Positions 6,354 to 13,843 of a DNA stretch of 14,946 nt are shown here, piece after piece; positions within the stretch are counted from its first letter, which is position 1, and every line of letters begins with the position of its first letter. The notes beneath the pieces are model-generated. The model was not told the DNA's origin. It did no database searches and saw nothing but the letters and a program-made list of their open reading frames with translations. This stretch comes from Dehalococcoidia bacterium (lineage in GTDB: Bacteria > Chloroflexota > Dehalococcoidia > UBA1151 > UBA1328): positions 1 to 14,946 of the forward strand of contig JASLNQ010000025.1 in NCBI GenBank assembly GCA_030745955.1, given 5' to 3'. A program made the position numbers and the translations under genes.

Positions 6354-7901
6354 TTGGCGACAGCAGACACCCCAGATAGTCAGGCCGAGGCTCCAAAAGT
6401 GGAGCAGCCTGTTGAACAGAATATTGACGCGCCCGAGGCCCCTGTTGCAGAAGCGACAGCCACGCCGGCCTCCACGGCTCCCGCAGCTCCTCCACCCGCC
6501 GAGACGGTGGTAGCAGCCGACGCTCCAGTAGCTGATGCTCCAGCCGCAGAGACTCCCGTGGCCGAGGCCACAGAGACCCCTGCAGCCGAGGCCGCTCCGG
6601 CTCCGGAACCGCCAGCCGTGGCAACTCCCGAAGTTGTCGAACCGGCACCGGAACCTGCAGCAGAAGCAGAAACCATAACCGACGCAGCGTCGGATGACGC
6701 AGAAGCTGCGGTTGCAGTGGCCGAGAAGCCCGAGAGCGAACTGACGATGGCCGACCTCCTCGATGAGTACCTCCCGTCGAAGATTCTTCGACGTGGCGAG
6801 ATCATCGACGGCAAGGTGATGAGCCGCAAGCCGGAAGGCCTGCTCGTCGACATCGGTTACAAGTCGGAGGGATTCGTACCCACGAAAGAGATGCGTACGC
6901 TGGCACCCGAAGCCGATGAAGAGCTCGGTATCGGCGACGAGATCATCGCGTACGTAATCAACCCCGAGGGCAACGAAGGCTCGTCAATACTGTCGATCGA
7001 CCGCGCACGCGGCGAGCAAGGGTGGCGGATCCTCGAGAAGGCCATGGACAGCAACGAGACCTGCAAGGGTGTCATTACGGGATCGAACCGTGGTGGCGCA
7101 GTTGTCGAGTCGGAGGGTGTCCAGGGCTTTATCCCGCTTTCGCAGCTGGTGGGTCCGGCGCGCGAACTTTATATACCCGGAGGTGAACCGCCCAAGGAAG
7201 GCTTCATCGGCATGGAGGTCGAGTTCAAGATCATCGAACTCAACCGACGCCGCAACCGGGCCATTTTCTCGGAGCGTGCCGCGCTCCAGGCCTGGAAACA
7301 GATCCAGAAGATGCGGCTGGTCCAGGAACTGACCGAAGGCGAGATCCGCAAAGGCCGCGTGGCCGGCATCTCGAACTTCGGCGCGTTCGTAGACCTCGGC
7401 GGGGCCGACGGCCTGATCCACATCTCCGAACTATCGTGGGAGCCCGTGAAGAGTCCGGACGAAGTAGTGACCGTCGGTGCAGAAATCGACGTGTTCGTTC
7501 TTCGCGTAGACCGGGAAAACCTCAAGATTGCACTGAGCCTGCGTCGCCTGCAGCCAGAACCATGGGATGAGATCGAGACCAAGTTCTCGGTGGGTCAGAC
7601 GGTAACGGGAACTGTAACGAAATTGGCCAATTTCGGCGCTTTTGCCCGCATCGATCGCGGCATAGAAGGACTCATACATATAAGCGAACTTGCACACCAG
7701 GTGATCAAGCACCCGCGAGATGTCGTCAATGAAGGCGATGAATTGCAGTTGAAGATCATCAGGATTGAGCCGGAGCGCCGCCGTCTTGGTCTGAGCTTGA
7801 AGCAGACCCTGGACGGCACGGAAGTTGGAGTGGCCGACGAGCCGCATGACTCTGAGGTCGACGATTCAGATTTCGGAGATATCTTCGAGGACAGCGAATA
7901 A
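6354..7901 (+). CDS. rpsA: 30S ribosomal protein S1
   Basis: Binds mRNA on the small ribosomal subunit and helps initiation, especially on messages with weak ribosome binding sites. From TTG 6354 the protein has 515 residues. Residues ~10-125 are a low-complexity Ala/Pro/Glu/Val tail. Four S1 (OB-fold) domains follow: about 147-217 (RGEIIDGKVMSRKPEGLLVD), 235-306 (CKGVITGSNRGGAVVE), 330-398 (IRKGRVAGISNFGAFVDLGG) and 414-484 (GQTVTGTVTKLANFGAF). The C-terminus is acidic (EVDDSDFGDIFEDSE). Domains 3 and 4 are the best conserved, with GLIHISEL in each. I chose TTG 6354 because GAGGA (6342-6346) lies 7 bases upstream and gives MATADTPD; TTG 6324 and TTG 6336 are also in frame. Four domains is the usual count outside Proteobacteria. 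It is followed by clpC after 42 bases, probably on the same transcript. Confidence 0.93.
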   Translation: MATADTPDSQAEAPKVEQPVEQNIDAPEAPVAEATATPASTAPAAPPPAETVVAADAPVADAPAAETPVAEATETPAAEAAPAPEPPAVATPEVVEPAPEPAAEAETITDAASDDAEAAVAVAEKPESELTMADLLDEYLPSKILRRGEIIDGKVMSRKPEGLLVDIGYKSEGFVPTKEMRTLAPEADEELGIGDEIIAYVINPEGNEGSSILSIDRARGEQGWRILEKAMDSNETCKGVITGSNRGGAVVESEGVQGFIPLSQLVGPARELYIPGGEPPKEGFIGMEVEFKIIELNRRRNRAIFSERAALQAWKQIQKMRLVQELTEGEIRKGRVAGISNFGAFVDLGGADGLIHISELSWEPVKSPDEVVTVGAEIDVFVLRVDRENLKIALSLRRLQPEPWDEIETKFSVGQTVTGTVTKLANFGAFARIDRGIEGLIHISELAHQVIKHPRDVVNEGDELQLKIIRIEPERRRLGLSLKQTLDGTEVGVADEPHDSEVDDSDFGDIFEDSE

Positions 7902-7906
7902 CGCTC

Positions 7907-7926
7907 AGGACTGCCGTTGCAGTCTT
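7907..7926 (+). terminator. intercistronic hairpin between rpsA and clpC
   Basis: aggactgc (7907-7914) pairs with gcagtctt (7919-7926) around a cgtt loop: eight pairs including one G-U. It ends only 2 bases before the clpC ribosome binding site. Only two or three T's follow, so it may be a partial terminator, an RNA-processing stem or a translation modulator rather than a full stop. Confidence 0.4.
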
Positions 7927-7943
7927 CTGGGAGGGGAAGCTAG

Positions 7944-10370
7944 ATGCCGAGTAGATTTGAAAAGTTTTCTGAGAGGGCCCGCAGGGTACTTTCTCTCGCG
8001 CAGGAAGAAGCACAACGCTTCAACCACAACTACATCGGTACCGAGCACATCCTGCTCGGACTCGTACGAGAAACCGAAGGTGTTGCTGCGCGCGTACTTT
8101 CAAATCTGAACGTCGAGCTGGTAAAAGTTCGTTCTGCGGTCGAATTCATTATCGGCCGCGGCGAACGCCCGACACCCGGTGAAATTGGTCTTACCCCGCG
8201 GGCGAAGAAGGTTATCGAGCTTGCTGTCGACGAGGCACGTCGGCTCAACCACAGCTACATCGGAACGGAACACCTGCTGATCGGTCTCATGCGTGAAGGC
8301 GAGGGCGTTGCCGCCGGTGTGCTGGAAAGTCTCGGCGTGAGCCTGGAGAAGGTCCGCAGCGAGACGAGCCGCATTATCCAAACCCAGGCCTCAAGCGGGT
8401 CGGGCAGCGCACAGACAGCTTCCCGCACCAGCCGAACCCCCACCCTCGACGAACTCGGGGTCGACCTGACCAAGCGTGCCGGCGAGGGCGAACTCGACCC
8501 GGTAGTCGGTCGCGATACCGAGCTGCAACGTGTTATCCAGATCCTGAGCCGCCGCACAAAGAACAACCCCGTTCTCATCGGTGAGCCGGGTGTTGGCAAG
8601 ACTGCCATCGTCGAGAAGCTCGCCGCGATGGTCATTGAAGGTGATGTGCCCGAGACCCTGCAGGGCAAACGGGTTGTGACCCTCGACATGGGTGCGCTCG
8701 TGGCCGGCACCAAGTACCGTGGTGAATTTGAAGAACGCCTGAAGAAGGTTATTTCAGAACTGAAATCGGCTGGCAACTGTGTGTTGTTCATCGACGAAAT
8801 GCACACGATGGTCGGCGCCGGTGCTGCCGAGGGAGCGGTCGACGCGGCCAACATATTGAAGCCGTCGCTTGCCCGTGGTGAGCTGCAGGTCGTGGGTGCC
8901 ACGACACAGGACGACTACCGCAAGTATGTAGAGCGTGACCCGACCCTGGAACGCCGCTTCCAGCCGGTGATGGTCGACGCACCGGACGCGATCACGACGA
9001 TCGATATTCTGCGCGGCGTCAAGGGCATGTACGAGAAGCACCACGACCTCGAAATTAATGACGAGGCGCTGGAAACGGCTGCGCAGCTTGCCGACCGCTA
9101 CATTCCCGACCGGCAGTTGCCCGATAAGGCGATCGACCTGATCGACGAGGCTGCTTCACGTGTGCGCATCAAGCACTCGACGGTCCCGAAGGACTTGCGC
9201 GAGGCCCAGAAAGAGCTCGATGCGGTGCGCCGTGAGAAGGACGAGGCGATTTCGGCGCAGAAGTACGAGACTGCCGCCGAACTCCGCGACCGCGAGCTGA
9301 AGCTGGTCACCAAGATCGAGCAACTCGATGCCGACTGGAAGAAAGAAAACCCGAGCGCTGGTGAGGCAGAGGTAACGGCCGACGACATCGCGGAAGTCGT
9401 TGCGATGTGGACCCGTATCCCCGTCACGCGGCTTGATATGGAAGAGAAAGAACGCCTGATCAAGATGGAGGACGCTCTGCGTCTGCACGTCGTCGGCCAG
9501 GACGAAGCCTTGAACGTGATTGCGAAAGCAGTCCGCCGTTCGAGGGCAGGTCTGAAAGATCCAAAGCGCCCGATCGGCGCGTTCCTGTTCCTGGGCCCAA
9601 CTGGTGTCGGTAAGACGCACAGCGTAAAGAAGCTTGCCGAGTATCTGTTTGGTGAAGAAGACGCCATGATCCGTCTCGACATGTCGGAGTTCATGGAGAA
9701 GCACTCTGTGGCACGGCTGGTCGGTGCGCCCCCCGGTTACATCGGTTTCGATGAGGGTGGCCAGTTGACCGAGGCTGTTCGCCGCCGCTCGTACTCGGTG
9801 ATTCTGCTCGACGAGATCGAGAAAGCCCACCCCGATGTGTTCAACGTCCTGTTGCAGGTGTTCGAAGACGGTCACCTGACCGACTCGAAAGGCCGGAGGG
9901 TCGACTTCAAGAACACTGTGATCGTGATGACTTCAAACCTCGGATCGGCGCTGATCCAGAGCAGCGGTGGCCTGGGTTTCAATTTTGGAAAGCAGGATTC
10001 CGAGACCCTGGACTACGAACGGGTGAAGGACCGCGTACTCGAGGCGGTGAAGGACCCGAGAAACGGCTTCAAGCCCGAGTTCCTGAACCGTATCGATGCG
10101 ACAGTCGTGTTCCACCCGCTGGAGCGAGAGCACATTCTCGAGATTGTCGACATCATGCTGAAGGAACTCCAGGGTCGCCTGCTCGATCACGGCCTGGTTC
10201 TGCAAATGACCGATGCGTCACGGAATTACCTCGCCGAGAAGGGGTTCGACCCGAAGATGGGCGCGCGGCCTTTGCGCAGGCTGATCCAGGACGAGATCGA
10301 GGACCAACTCTCGGAGAAGCTCTTGAGGAGCGAGTTCATGGGGGGCGATATCGTCGAACTGGACATTTAA
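7944..10370 (+). CDS. clpC: ClpC: AAA+ chaperone/unfoldase subunit of the Clp protease
   Basis: Hexameric Hsp100 ATPase that unfolds proteins and feeds them to ClpP. 808 residues: two N-terminal Clp repeats (about 4-72 and 80-145, each with an NHxYIGTEHxLxGL motif), AAA+ module 1 with Walker A GEPGVGKT (213-220) and Walker B VLFIDEMH, a coiled-coil middle domain with a UVR-like motif (about 418-460), AAA+ module 2 with Walker A GPTGVGKT (551-558) and Walker B VILLDEIE, and GLGF (676-679) at the ClpP-docking loop. The start is ATG 7944 behind GGGAGGGG with 7-base spacing. No ctsR, mcsA or mcsB lies beside it and I see no CIRCE-like operator. After the second Walker A the sequence reads [11 protein letters not shown], where ClpC proteins usually have an ELAKALAE-like stretch. 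The TAA stop at 10368-10370 is followed by in-frame coding-like sequence, listed separately. Confidence 0.96.
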   Translation: MPSRFEKFSERARRVLSLAQEEAQRFNHNYIGTEHILLGLVRETEGVAARVLSNLNVELVKVRSAVEFIIGRGERPTPGEIGLTPRAKKVIELAVDEARRLNHSYIGTEHLLIGLMREGEGVAAGVLESLGVSLEKVRSETSRIIQTQASSGSGSAQTASRTSRTPTLDELGVDLTKRAGEGELDPVVGRDTELQRVIQILSRRTKNNPVLIGEPGVGKTAIVEKLAAMVIEGDVPETLQGKRVVTLDMGALVAGTKYRGEFEERLKKVISELKSAGNCVLFIDEMHTMVGAGAAEGAVDAANILKPSLARGELQVVGATTQDDYRKYVERDPTLERRFQPVMVDAPDAITTIDILRGVKGMYEKHHDLEINDEALETAAQLADRYIPDRQLPDKAIDLIDEAASRVRIKHSTVPKDLREAQKELDAVRREKDEAISAQKYETAAELRDRELKLVTKIEQLDADWKKENPSAGEAEVTADDIAEVVAMWTRIPVTRLDMEEKERLIKMEDALRLHVVGQDEALNVIAKAVRRSRAGLKDPKRPIGAFLFLGPTGVGKTHSVKKLAEYLFGEEDAMIRLDMSEFMEKHSVARLVGAPPGYIGFDEGGQLTEAVRRRSYSVILLDEIEKAHPDVFNVLLQVFEDGHLTDSKGRRVDFKNTVIVMTSNLGSALIQSSGGLGFNFGKQDSETLDYERVKDRVLEAVKDPRNGFKPEFLNRIDATVVFHPLEREHILEIVDIMLKELQGRLLDHGLVLQMTDASRNYLAEKGFDPKMGARPLRRLIQDEIEDQLSEKLLRSEFMGGDIVELDI

Positions 10371-10463
10371 AACGACTCGGTGATCGCCCATGTGCCCAAG
10401 AAGAAGCGCCGTTCTCGCAAGAAAAAGGACGCCGACGATAAAGAGCCGGTAACGTCAAACTAG
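10371..10463 (+). other. in-frame continuation of clpC beyond its stop codon
   Basis: In the clpC frame the codons after TAA stay open for 30 codons to TAG 10461-10463. They read NDSVIAHV, then the basic run PKKKRRSRKKK, then an acidic end DADDKEPVTSN. Across the stop, VELDI-stop-NDSVIAHV looks like one beta-strand segment, as ClpC C-termini often have, and the codons keep the G/C-ending bias of clpC. One base change would turn TAA into GAA, AAA or CAA. It may be the lost tail of ClpC; a separate tiny gene from GTG 10380 or 10392 is less likely because no ribosome binding site precedes it. Confidence 0.5.
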
Positions 10464-10487
10464 GTACCTGACACTGGAGTTTGACCA

Positions 10488-10508
10488 CGGGCGCGCAGGC
10501 CGCGCCCG
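10488..10508 (+). terminator. GC-rich stem-loop downstream of clpC
   Basis: cgggcgcg (10488-10495) and cgcgcccg (10501-10508) form a perfect 8-bp stem around caggc. It lies in the gap between convergent clpC and the acetamidase gene. There is no T-run, so it may act with the following hairpin or only stabilise RNA ends. Confidence 0.4.
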
Positions 10509-10546
10509 GTCCGGGAGGGTCGCCTGAACCGGGTGGGTGCCGCTGT

Positions 10547-10572
10547 CGCACGCTTCGTGCGCTGGTGTTTCT
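10547..10572 (+). terminator. second stem-loop with T-rich trail downstream of clpC
   Basis: cgcacg (10547-10552) pairs with cgtgcg (10556-10561) around ctt, followed by ctggtgtttct. The T-rich stretch is on the plus strand, so it would end the rpsA-clpC transcript. The small loop and delayed T's make it a modest candidate. Confidence 0.4.
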
Positions 10573-10590
10573 TCTGGCCGAAATCCCGAG

Positions 10591-11541
10591 CTACGGCAGG
10601 TTGGCCTTTGGGATTCTCAGGGCCACCGACCCGGCGACCGTCACGACATCGTAGATCCCGACCATGCCGATGAGCTGATGTGCCGCCCAATCCTCGAAAC
10701 CGTGGTCGGCGGTTAGCCAGGCCGCCATATCGCTCGTCGCCATCTGCAGGCCAACGTTGAGTGAGCTCGAAAACTCGGGCTGACTGCCGACGCTGCTGAT
10801 ATGGCTTTCGTTCTCGACCCGCGGGCCGGTAAGCTCGCGGCCCTTATGCAGGCTCACCGAAAACTCGATATCCATCGAGGTCTCGATGCCGGTGCCCAGC
10901 GGTTCGCCGTCGGCCTGCAGGGCATGGCCGTCTCCCAGGTAGAGGAGGGCGCCGGGCTGATATACCGGCAGGTGCACCGTGGCCCCTTCGCGCACCTGGT
11001 TGTAATCGATATTCCCGCCGTAAGGACCGGACGGGCCCGAAGTGGGAGTGAAGTCGCCGGCGGGTGCCACGCCGATGCAGCCCAGCATGGGAAGCGCGTC
11101 GAACTCAAGATTTTTCGTTTTGCTCTTCGGATTGCGAGCGCGCACGGTGTTTCGTTCCAGGTCGATGTCCCACGGCAGCATGTCGGCGCGACCGGTACGG
11201 ACCAGGTCCTGTTCGTAGTGACTTGAATAGACATCCACCACGTGGGCCGGGGTCATCGACACCAGCCCGAGCCGGTAGGACGTGTAACCCCAGTTGCGGT
11301 TAAGCCTGACCTTCTTCAGGTCGACCGAGATGGAATCTCCAGGCTCAGCCCCTTCGATAAAGAAGGGTCCGGTCAGCGGATTCCCGCTCTCGGAAAGGTG
11401 CTTGCCGTTCAGGTCCTGCCCACCGGAATCGAGCGCCTTCGTCACTACGGTGTCGCCTGGCTCGATGTGAGCCAGGACGGGGTAAAACCTGGAGAAAGTG
11501 CGGTAATACGTGGTCGCGACAACCTCATGGACCTTGCTCAT
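10591..11541 (-). CDS. acetamidase/formamidase family protein
   Basis: Member of the FmdA/AmdA family, which hydrolyses short-chain amides such as formamide or acetamide to ammonia and the acid. The 316 residues span the whole fold. Family motifs visible are HIEPGDTVV near the N-terminus, NPLTGPFFIEGAEPGDSI, MLGCIGVAP, GPYGGNIDYNQV and LYLGDGHALQADGE, the last two being the strongest family signatures. GGGAG lies about 7 bases upstream of ATG 11541. No amide transporter or regulator is adjacent; the cinA-like gene upstream is on the same strand 150 bases away, so the two may form a loose operon. The family is annotated broadly, and the true substrate cannot be read from sequence. Confidence 0.9.
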   Translation of the reverse strand: MSKVHEVVATTYYRTFSRFYPVLAHIEPGDTVVTKALDSGGQDLNGKHLSESGNPLTGPFFIEGAEPGDSISVDLKKVRLNRNWGYTSYRLGLVSMTPAHVVDVYSSHYEQDLVRTGRADMLPWDIDLERNTVRARNPKSKTKNLEFDALPMLGCIGVAPAGDFTPTSGPSGPYGGNIDYNQVREGATVHLPVYQPGALLYLGDGHALQADGEPLGTGIETSMDIEFSVSLHKGRELTGPRVENESHISSVGSQPEFSSSLNVGLQMATSDMAAWLTADHGFEDWAAHQLIGMVGIYDVVTVAGSVALRIPKANLP

Positions 11542-11562
11542 TCGGCTCTCCCTTTAGTTGAA

Positions 11563-11615
11563 TCGGACTGGTTAGAACGGCCAGAACGGCCGAGGGTGTG
11601 TATTCGGACTCGGAC
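11563..11615 (-). promoter_or_regulatory. iterated short repeats upstream of the acetamidase gene
   Basis: In the 150-base gap before the acetamidase gene, tcggact occurs at 11563-11569 and 11604-11610, with a further tcggac at 11610-11615. Between them agaacggcc is tandemly duplicated (11574-11582, 11583-11591). The position, 20-75 bases before the start codon, fits an operator or chance expansion. I see no clear promoter boxes. Confidence 0.3.
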
Positions 11616-11691
11616 AGTGACGAGACAGGCTAACGGTCATTCGATGGTCCCGCCACTAACAACCACTCCCGGCGGTACGGGCCCGGGGTAA

Positions 11692-12174
11692 CTAACCGCG
11701 CAACACCCGCTCGAACAATTCGAGCGTGTGTTCGGCGAATATCTGCATGTTGGTTTCCCGGTCAGTCAGCCCCGTTTCGAGAGTTTCGGCAATTTCGATC
11801 GAACCCGATACAGCCATGCAGGTGTGCCCGGCATCGTCGCCGTAGCGGTTACCGGTGGGCCCGGCGGCACCGGTTTCGGCCAGGCCCCACGTGGTGTTGA
11901 GATTTTTACGATTGGTCCCGGCGAGCAGCAATGCGTATGGCTCGCTCGCTGAACGCATCCCAGGGTGTTCGTCGAGGTCGATGCCGATGAACCGGTCACG
12001 CGCCGGTCCGGTGTACACGACCGCTCCACCCACGAAGTAGGCCGACGCCCCCGGTACGGCCAGGAGGGCCGCCGATACGAGTCCACCGGTCGACGATTCG
12101 GCTACGGCGACGGTATCGCCCCGCTCCTTGAGAAGTGCGCCAACGCTCGCAGCAAGTTCGGATAGCCTGGTCAT
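11692..12174 (-). CDS. CinA-like C-terminal domain protein (nicotinamide-nucleotide amidohydrolase family)
   Basis: Stand-alone version of the domain that in PncC/CinA deamidates nicotinamide mononucleotide to nicotinate mononucleotide, recycling pyridine nucleotides. From ATG 12174 it has 160 residues, close to E. coli PncC. AAGGA precedes this ATG by 8 bases; the frame is open further upstream, but that part does not look like the family. TVAVAESSTGGLVSAALLAVPGASAYF matches the family core, with AESSTGG at 25-31. Two motifs differ from the usual pattern: the family YSNEAK is YTGPAR here, and the GIAGP glycine-rich loop is TGAAGPTGNRYGDDAG. Fold assignment is secure; deamidase activity is less so. 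It is transcribed away from radA. Confidence 0.85.
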   Translation of the reverse strand: MTRLSELAASVGALLKERGDTVAVAESSTGGLVSAALLAVPGASAYFVGGAVVYTGPARDRFIGIDLDEHPGMRSASEPYALLLAGTNRKNLNTTWGLAETGAAGPTGNRYGDDAGHTCMAVSGSIEIAETLETGLTDRETNMQIFAEHTLELFERVLRG

Positions 12175-12222
12175 CTGGGAGTTCCTTAGTTTGTGTGGCG
12201 GTGATTTTAGAGCCACCCAGGG

Positions 12223-12252
12223 CCTGCCGTGTCGCCAGCACTTTGCGGCAGG
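12223..12252. other. inverted repeat in the cinA-radA divergent gap
   Basis: cctgccg (12223-12229) and cggcagg (12246-12252) form a perfect 7-bp inverted repeat with a 16-base centre. It lies in the 193-base region between divergently transcribed genes, so it could be an operator for either; no promoter boxes stand out beside it. Confidence 0.35.
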
Positions 12253-12318
12253 GCTGTGAAACGGCATACTCGGGGGGCGTTACGGGCCGGGCGTGCATTC
12301 GCACCTGGGCCTGCGCGC

Positions 12319-12342
12319 GAGCTCCGCGGGGCGCACCAGGGC
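12319..12342 (+). repeat. 25-bp dispersed repeat, copy 3, in the radA leader
   Basis: Matches the two copies at 3804 and 3888 over gctccgcggggc and accagggc, with two internal differences. It ends 25 bases before the radA start codon and would be part of its 5' leader. It is flanked by cctgg/ccagg and gcctg/caggc half-sites that could fold into an imperfect hairpin. Confidence 0.75.
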
Positions 12343-12367
12343 AGGCGGCGAAAGAACAAGGGGCACG

Positions 12368-13843
12368 ATGGCCAAAAGTTCAGCAAAAACAGTATTTGAG
12401 TGCAGTTCGTGCGGGCGCACGACGGCGAAATGGGTCGGCAAGTGCAGCGGGTGCGGCGAATGGAGCACCGTCGAAGAGAAGCTAGCTTCATTTTCTGCGC
12501 GATCGAAGCCGGGACTAAATCGGGCGGAGTCATCTGGTGCACCGCAACCGCTGGTTGAATTGACGGAGATTCCGACCAACGGCACGACCCACATGGCGAG
12601 CGAGATCGAAGAGCTCGACCGCGTGCTTGGCGGCGGGTTCGTCGCAGGATCGACAACCCTCCTCGCAGGGGACCCAGGCATCGGAAAATCGACACTTCTC
12701 CTGCAGGCGGCCGCGGCAATCGCGCATACCGGTCGTAAGGTCCTCTATGCCACCGGCGAGGAAGCGCTTGAGCAGATTCGCATCCGGGCTTCCCGGCTCG
12801 GTGTGAAGGGTAATGGCGTTTTTATGGCGGGTACCGGCGATGTTGCGGGTGTAGCCGGATACATGGAGCAACTGAACCCGGTGGTGGTGATTGTCGATTC
12901 GATACAGACGGCGACCCACCCCGATCTCGATTCACCCGCCGGGACCGTCACGCAGATACGCGAGTGCGCAGCGTTTCTATCAGACCAGGCCCGGCAGAGC
13001 CACGCTGCGCTCGTGCTGAGCGGCCATGTAACCAAGGACGGTTCGATCGCCGGCCCGCGGGTACTCGAACACCAGGTCGACGCCGTGCTACAAATGGGTG
13101 GCGATCCCGGCGGAGTGCTGCGGATGCTGCATGCCGTCAAAAACCGGTTCGGACCGACCGACGAGATAGGCGTTTTCGAGATGCGCGGAGAGGGTTTAGC
13201 CGGCATCTCTGATCCCTCGCACCTGTTCATGGGGCAACGCGGTACTAGTACAGGTGCCGTCGCAGGCTCGGCAGTTGCGCTGGTGGTCGAGGGGACCCGG
13301 TCGCTGGCGGTCGAGGTGCAGGCGCTCGCCACTCCGTCTTCGCTGGCGTCGCCGCGCCGGGTGACAAACGGCGTCGAGATGTCTCGGGTCCACCTGATCA
13401 CCGCGGTGCTGGCGAAGCACATGCGATTGCCGGTCTCGAACCACGACCTCGTAATCAGCGTGACCGGTGGTCTGGATATCAGGGAGCCAGCGGGGGACCT
13501 GGCAATCGCGCTTGCGATTGCATCCTCGATGATGGACCGGCCCGTAGACGAAAGCGTTGCAGTGGCGGGCGAGATTGGGCTGGCCGGTGAGTTGCGGCCG
13601 ATTCCCCGGGCCGACCGTCGAGTGGCGGAGGCCGCCCGGCTCGGATTCGCTACCTGCCTGGTGCCCGAATTTACGGGCGACACCGGCGCAGACGCCGCAG
13701 GAACCCAGGCTGTTTCCGGCACTTCAGTGGCCGTGGTGCGAGCGAACAACATCGCCGAAGCGGTAAGATTCGCACTGCGGCAGAGTCCCGGGGGCGGGGC
13801 TGTGCCAGGATCAACACCGGTGGCGGAGATTCGTTCCACTTGA
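12368..13843 (+). CDS. radA: DNA repair protein RadA (Sms)
   Basis: RecA-like ATPase that drives branch migration of recombination intermediates and supports DNA repair. 491 residues: N-terminal C4 zinc finger (Cys12, Cys15, Cys26, Cys29), RecA-type core with Walker A GDPGIGKST (101-109), Walker B VVVIVDSIQT (172-181), the RadA-specific KNRFG motif (258-262), and a C-terminal Lon-like domain (VAGEIGLAGELRPIPRADRR) without the protease active-site pattern. The segment usually YVSGEES reads YATGEEA here. ATG 12368 has AAGGGG 4 bases upstream, slightly close. An in-frame GTG at 12293 would add 25 residues translated from the dispersed repeat, so I rejected it. It heads a run with larE and larC. 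Confidence 0.95.
   Translation: MAKSSAKTVFECSSCGRTTAKWVGKCSGCGEWSTVEEKLASFSARSKPGLNRAESSGAPQPLVELTEIPTNGTTHMASEIEELDRVLGGGFVAGSTTLLAGDPGIGKSTLLLQAAAAIAHTGRKVLYATGEEALEQIRIRASRLGVKGNGVFMAGTGDVAGVAGYMEQLNPVVVIVDSIQTATHPDLDSPAGTVTQIRECAAFLSDQARQSHAALVLSGHVTKDGSIAGPRVLEHQVDAVLQMGGDPGGVLRMLHAVKNRFGPTDEIGVFEMRGEGLAGISDPSHLFMGQRGTSTGAVAGSAVALVVEGTRSLAVEVQALATPSSLASPRRVTNGVEMSRVHLITAVLAKHMRLPVSNHDLVISVTGGLDIREPAGDLAIALAIASSMMDRPVDESVAVAGEIGLAGELRPIPRADRRVAEAARLGFATCLVPEFTGDTGADAAGTQAVSGTSVAVVRANNIAEAVRFALRQSPGGGAVPGSTPVAEIRST

Noticed and set aside
6380..6853. 157-codon minus-strand frame across rpsA
   Set aside because: Its Ala/Ser/Gly-rich product is the mirror image of the low-complexity GC-rich N-terminal region of S1.
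12293..12367. Earlier radA start at GTG 12293
   Set aside because: The extra 25 residues are encoded by the dispersed repeat, while the C4 zinc finger follows normally from ATG 12368.
12745..13839. 364-codon minus-strand frame opposite radA
   Set aside because: It is low-complexity Ser/Thr/Pro-rich, antisense to a complete, well-conserved radA, and shows no domain.
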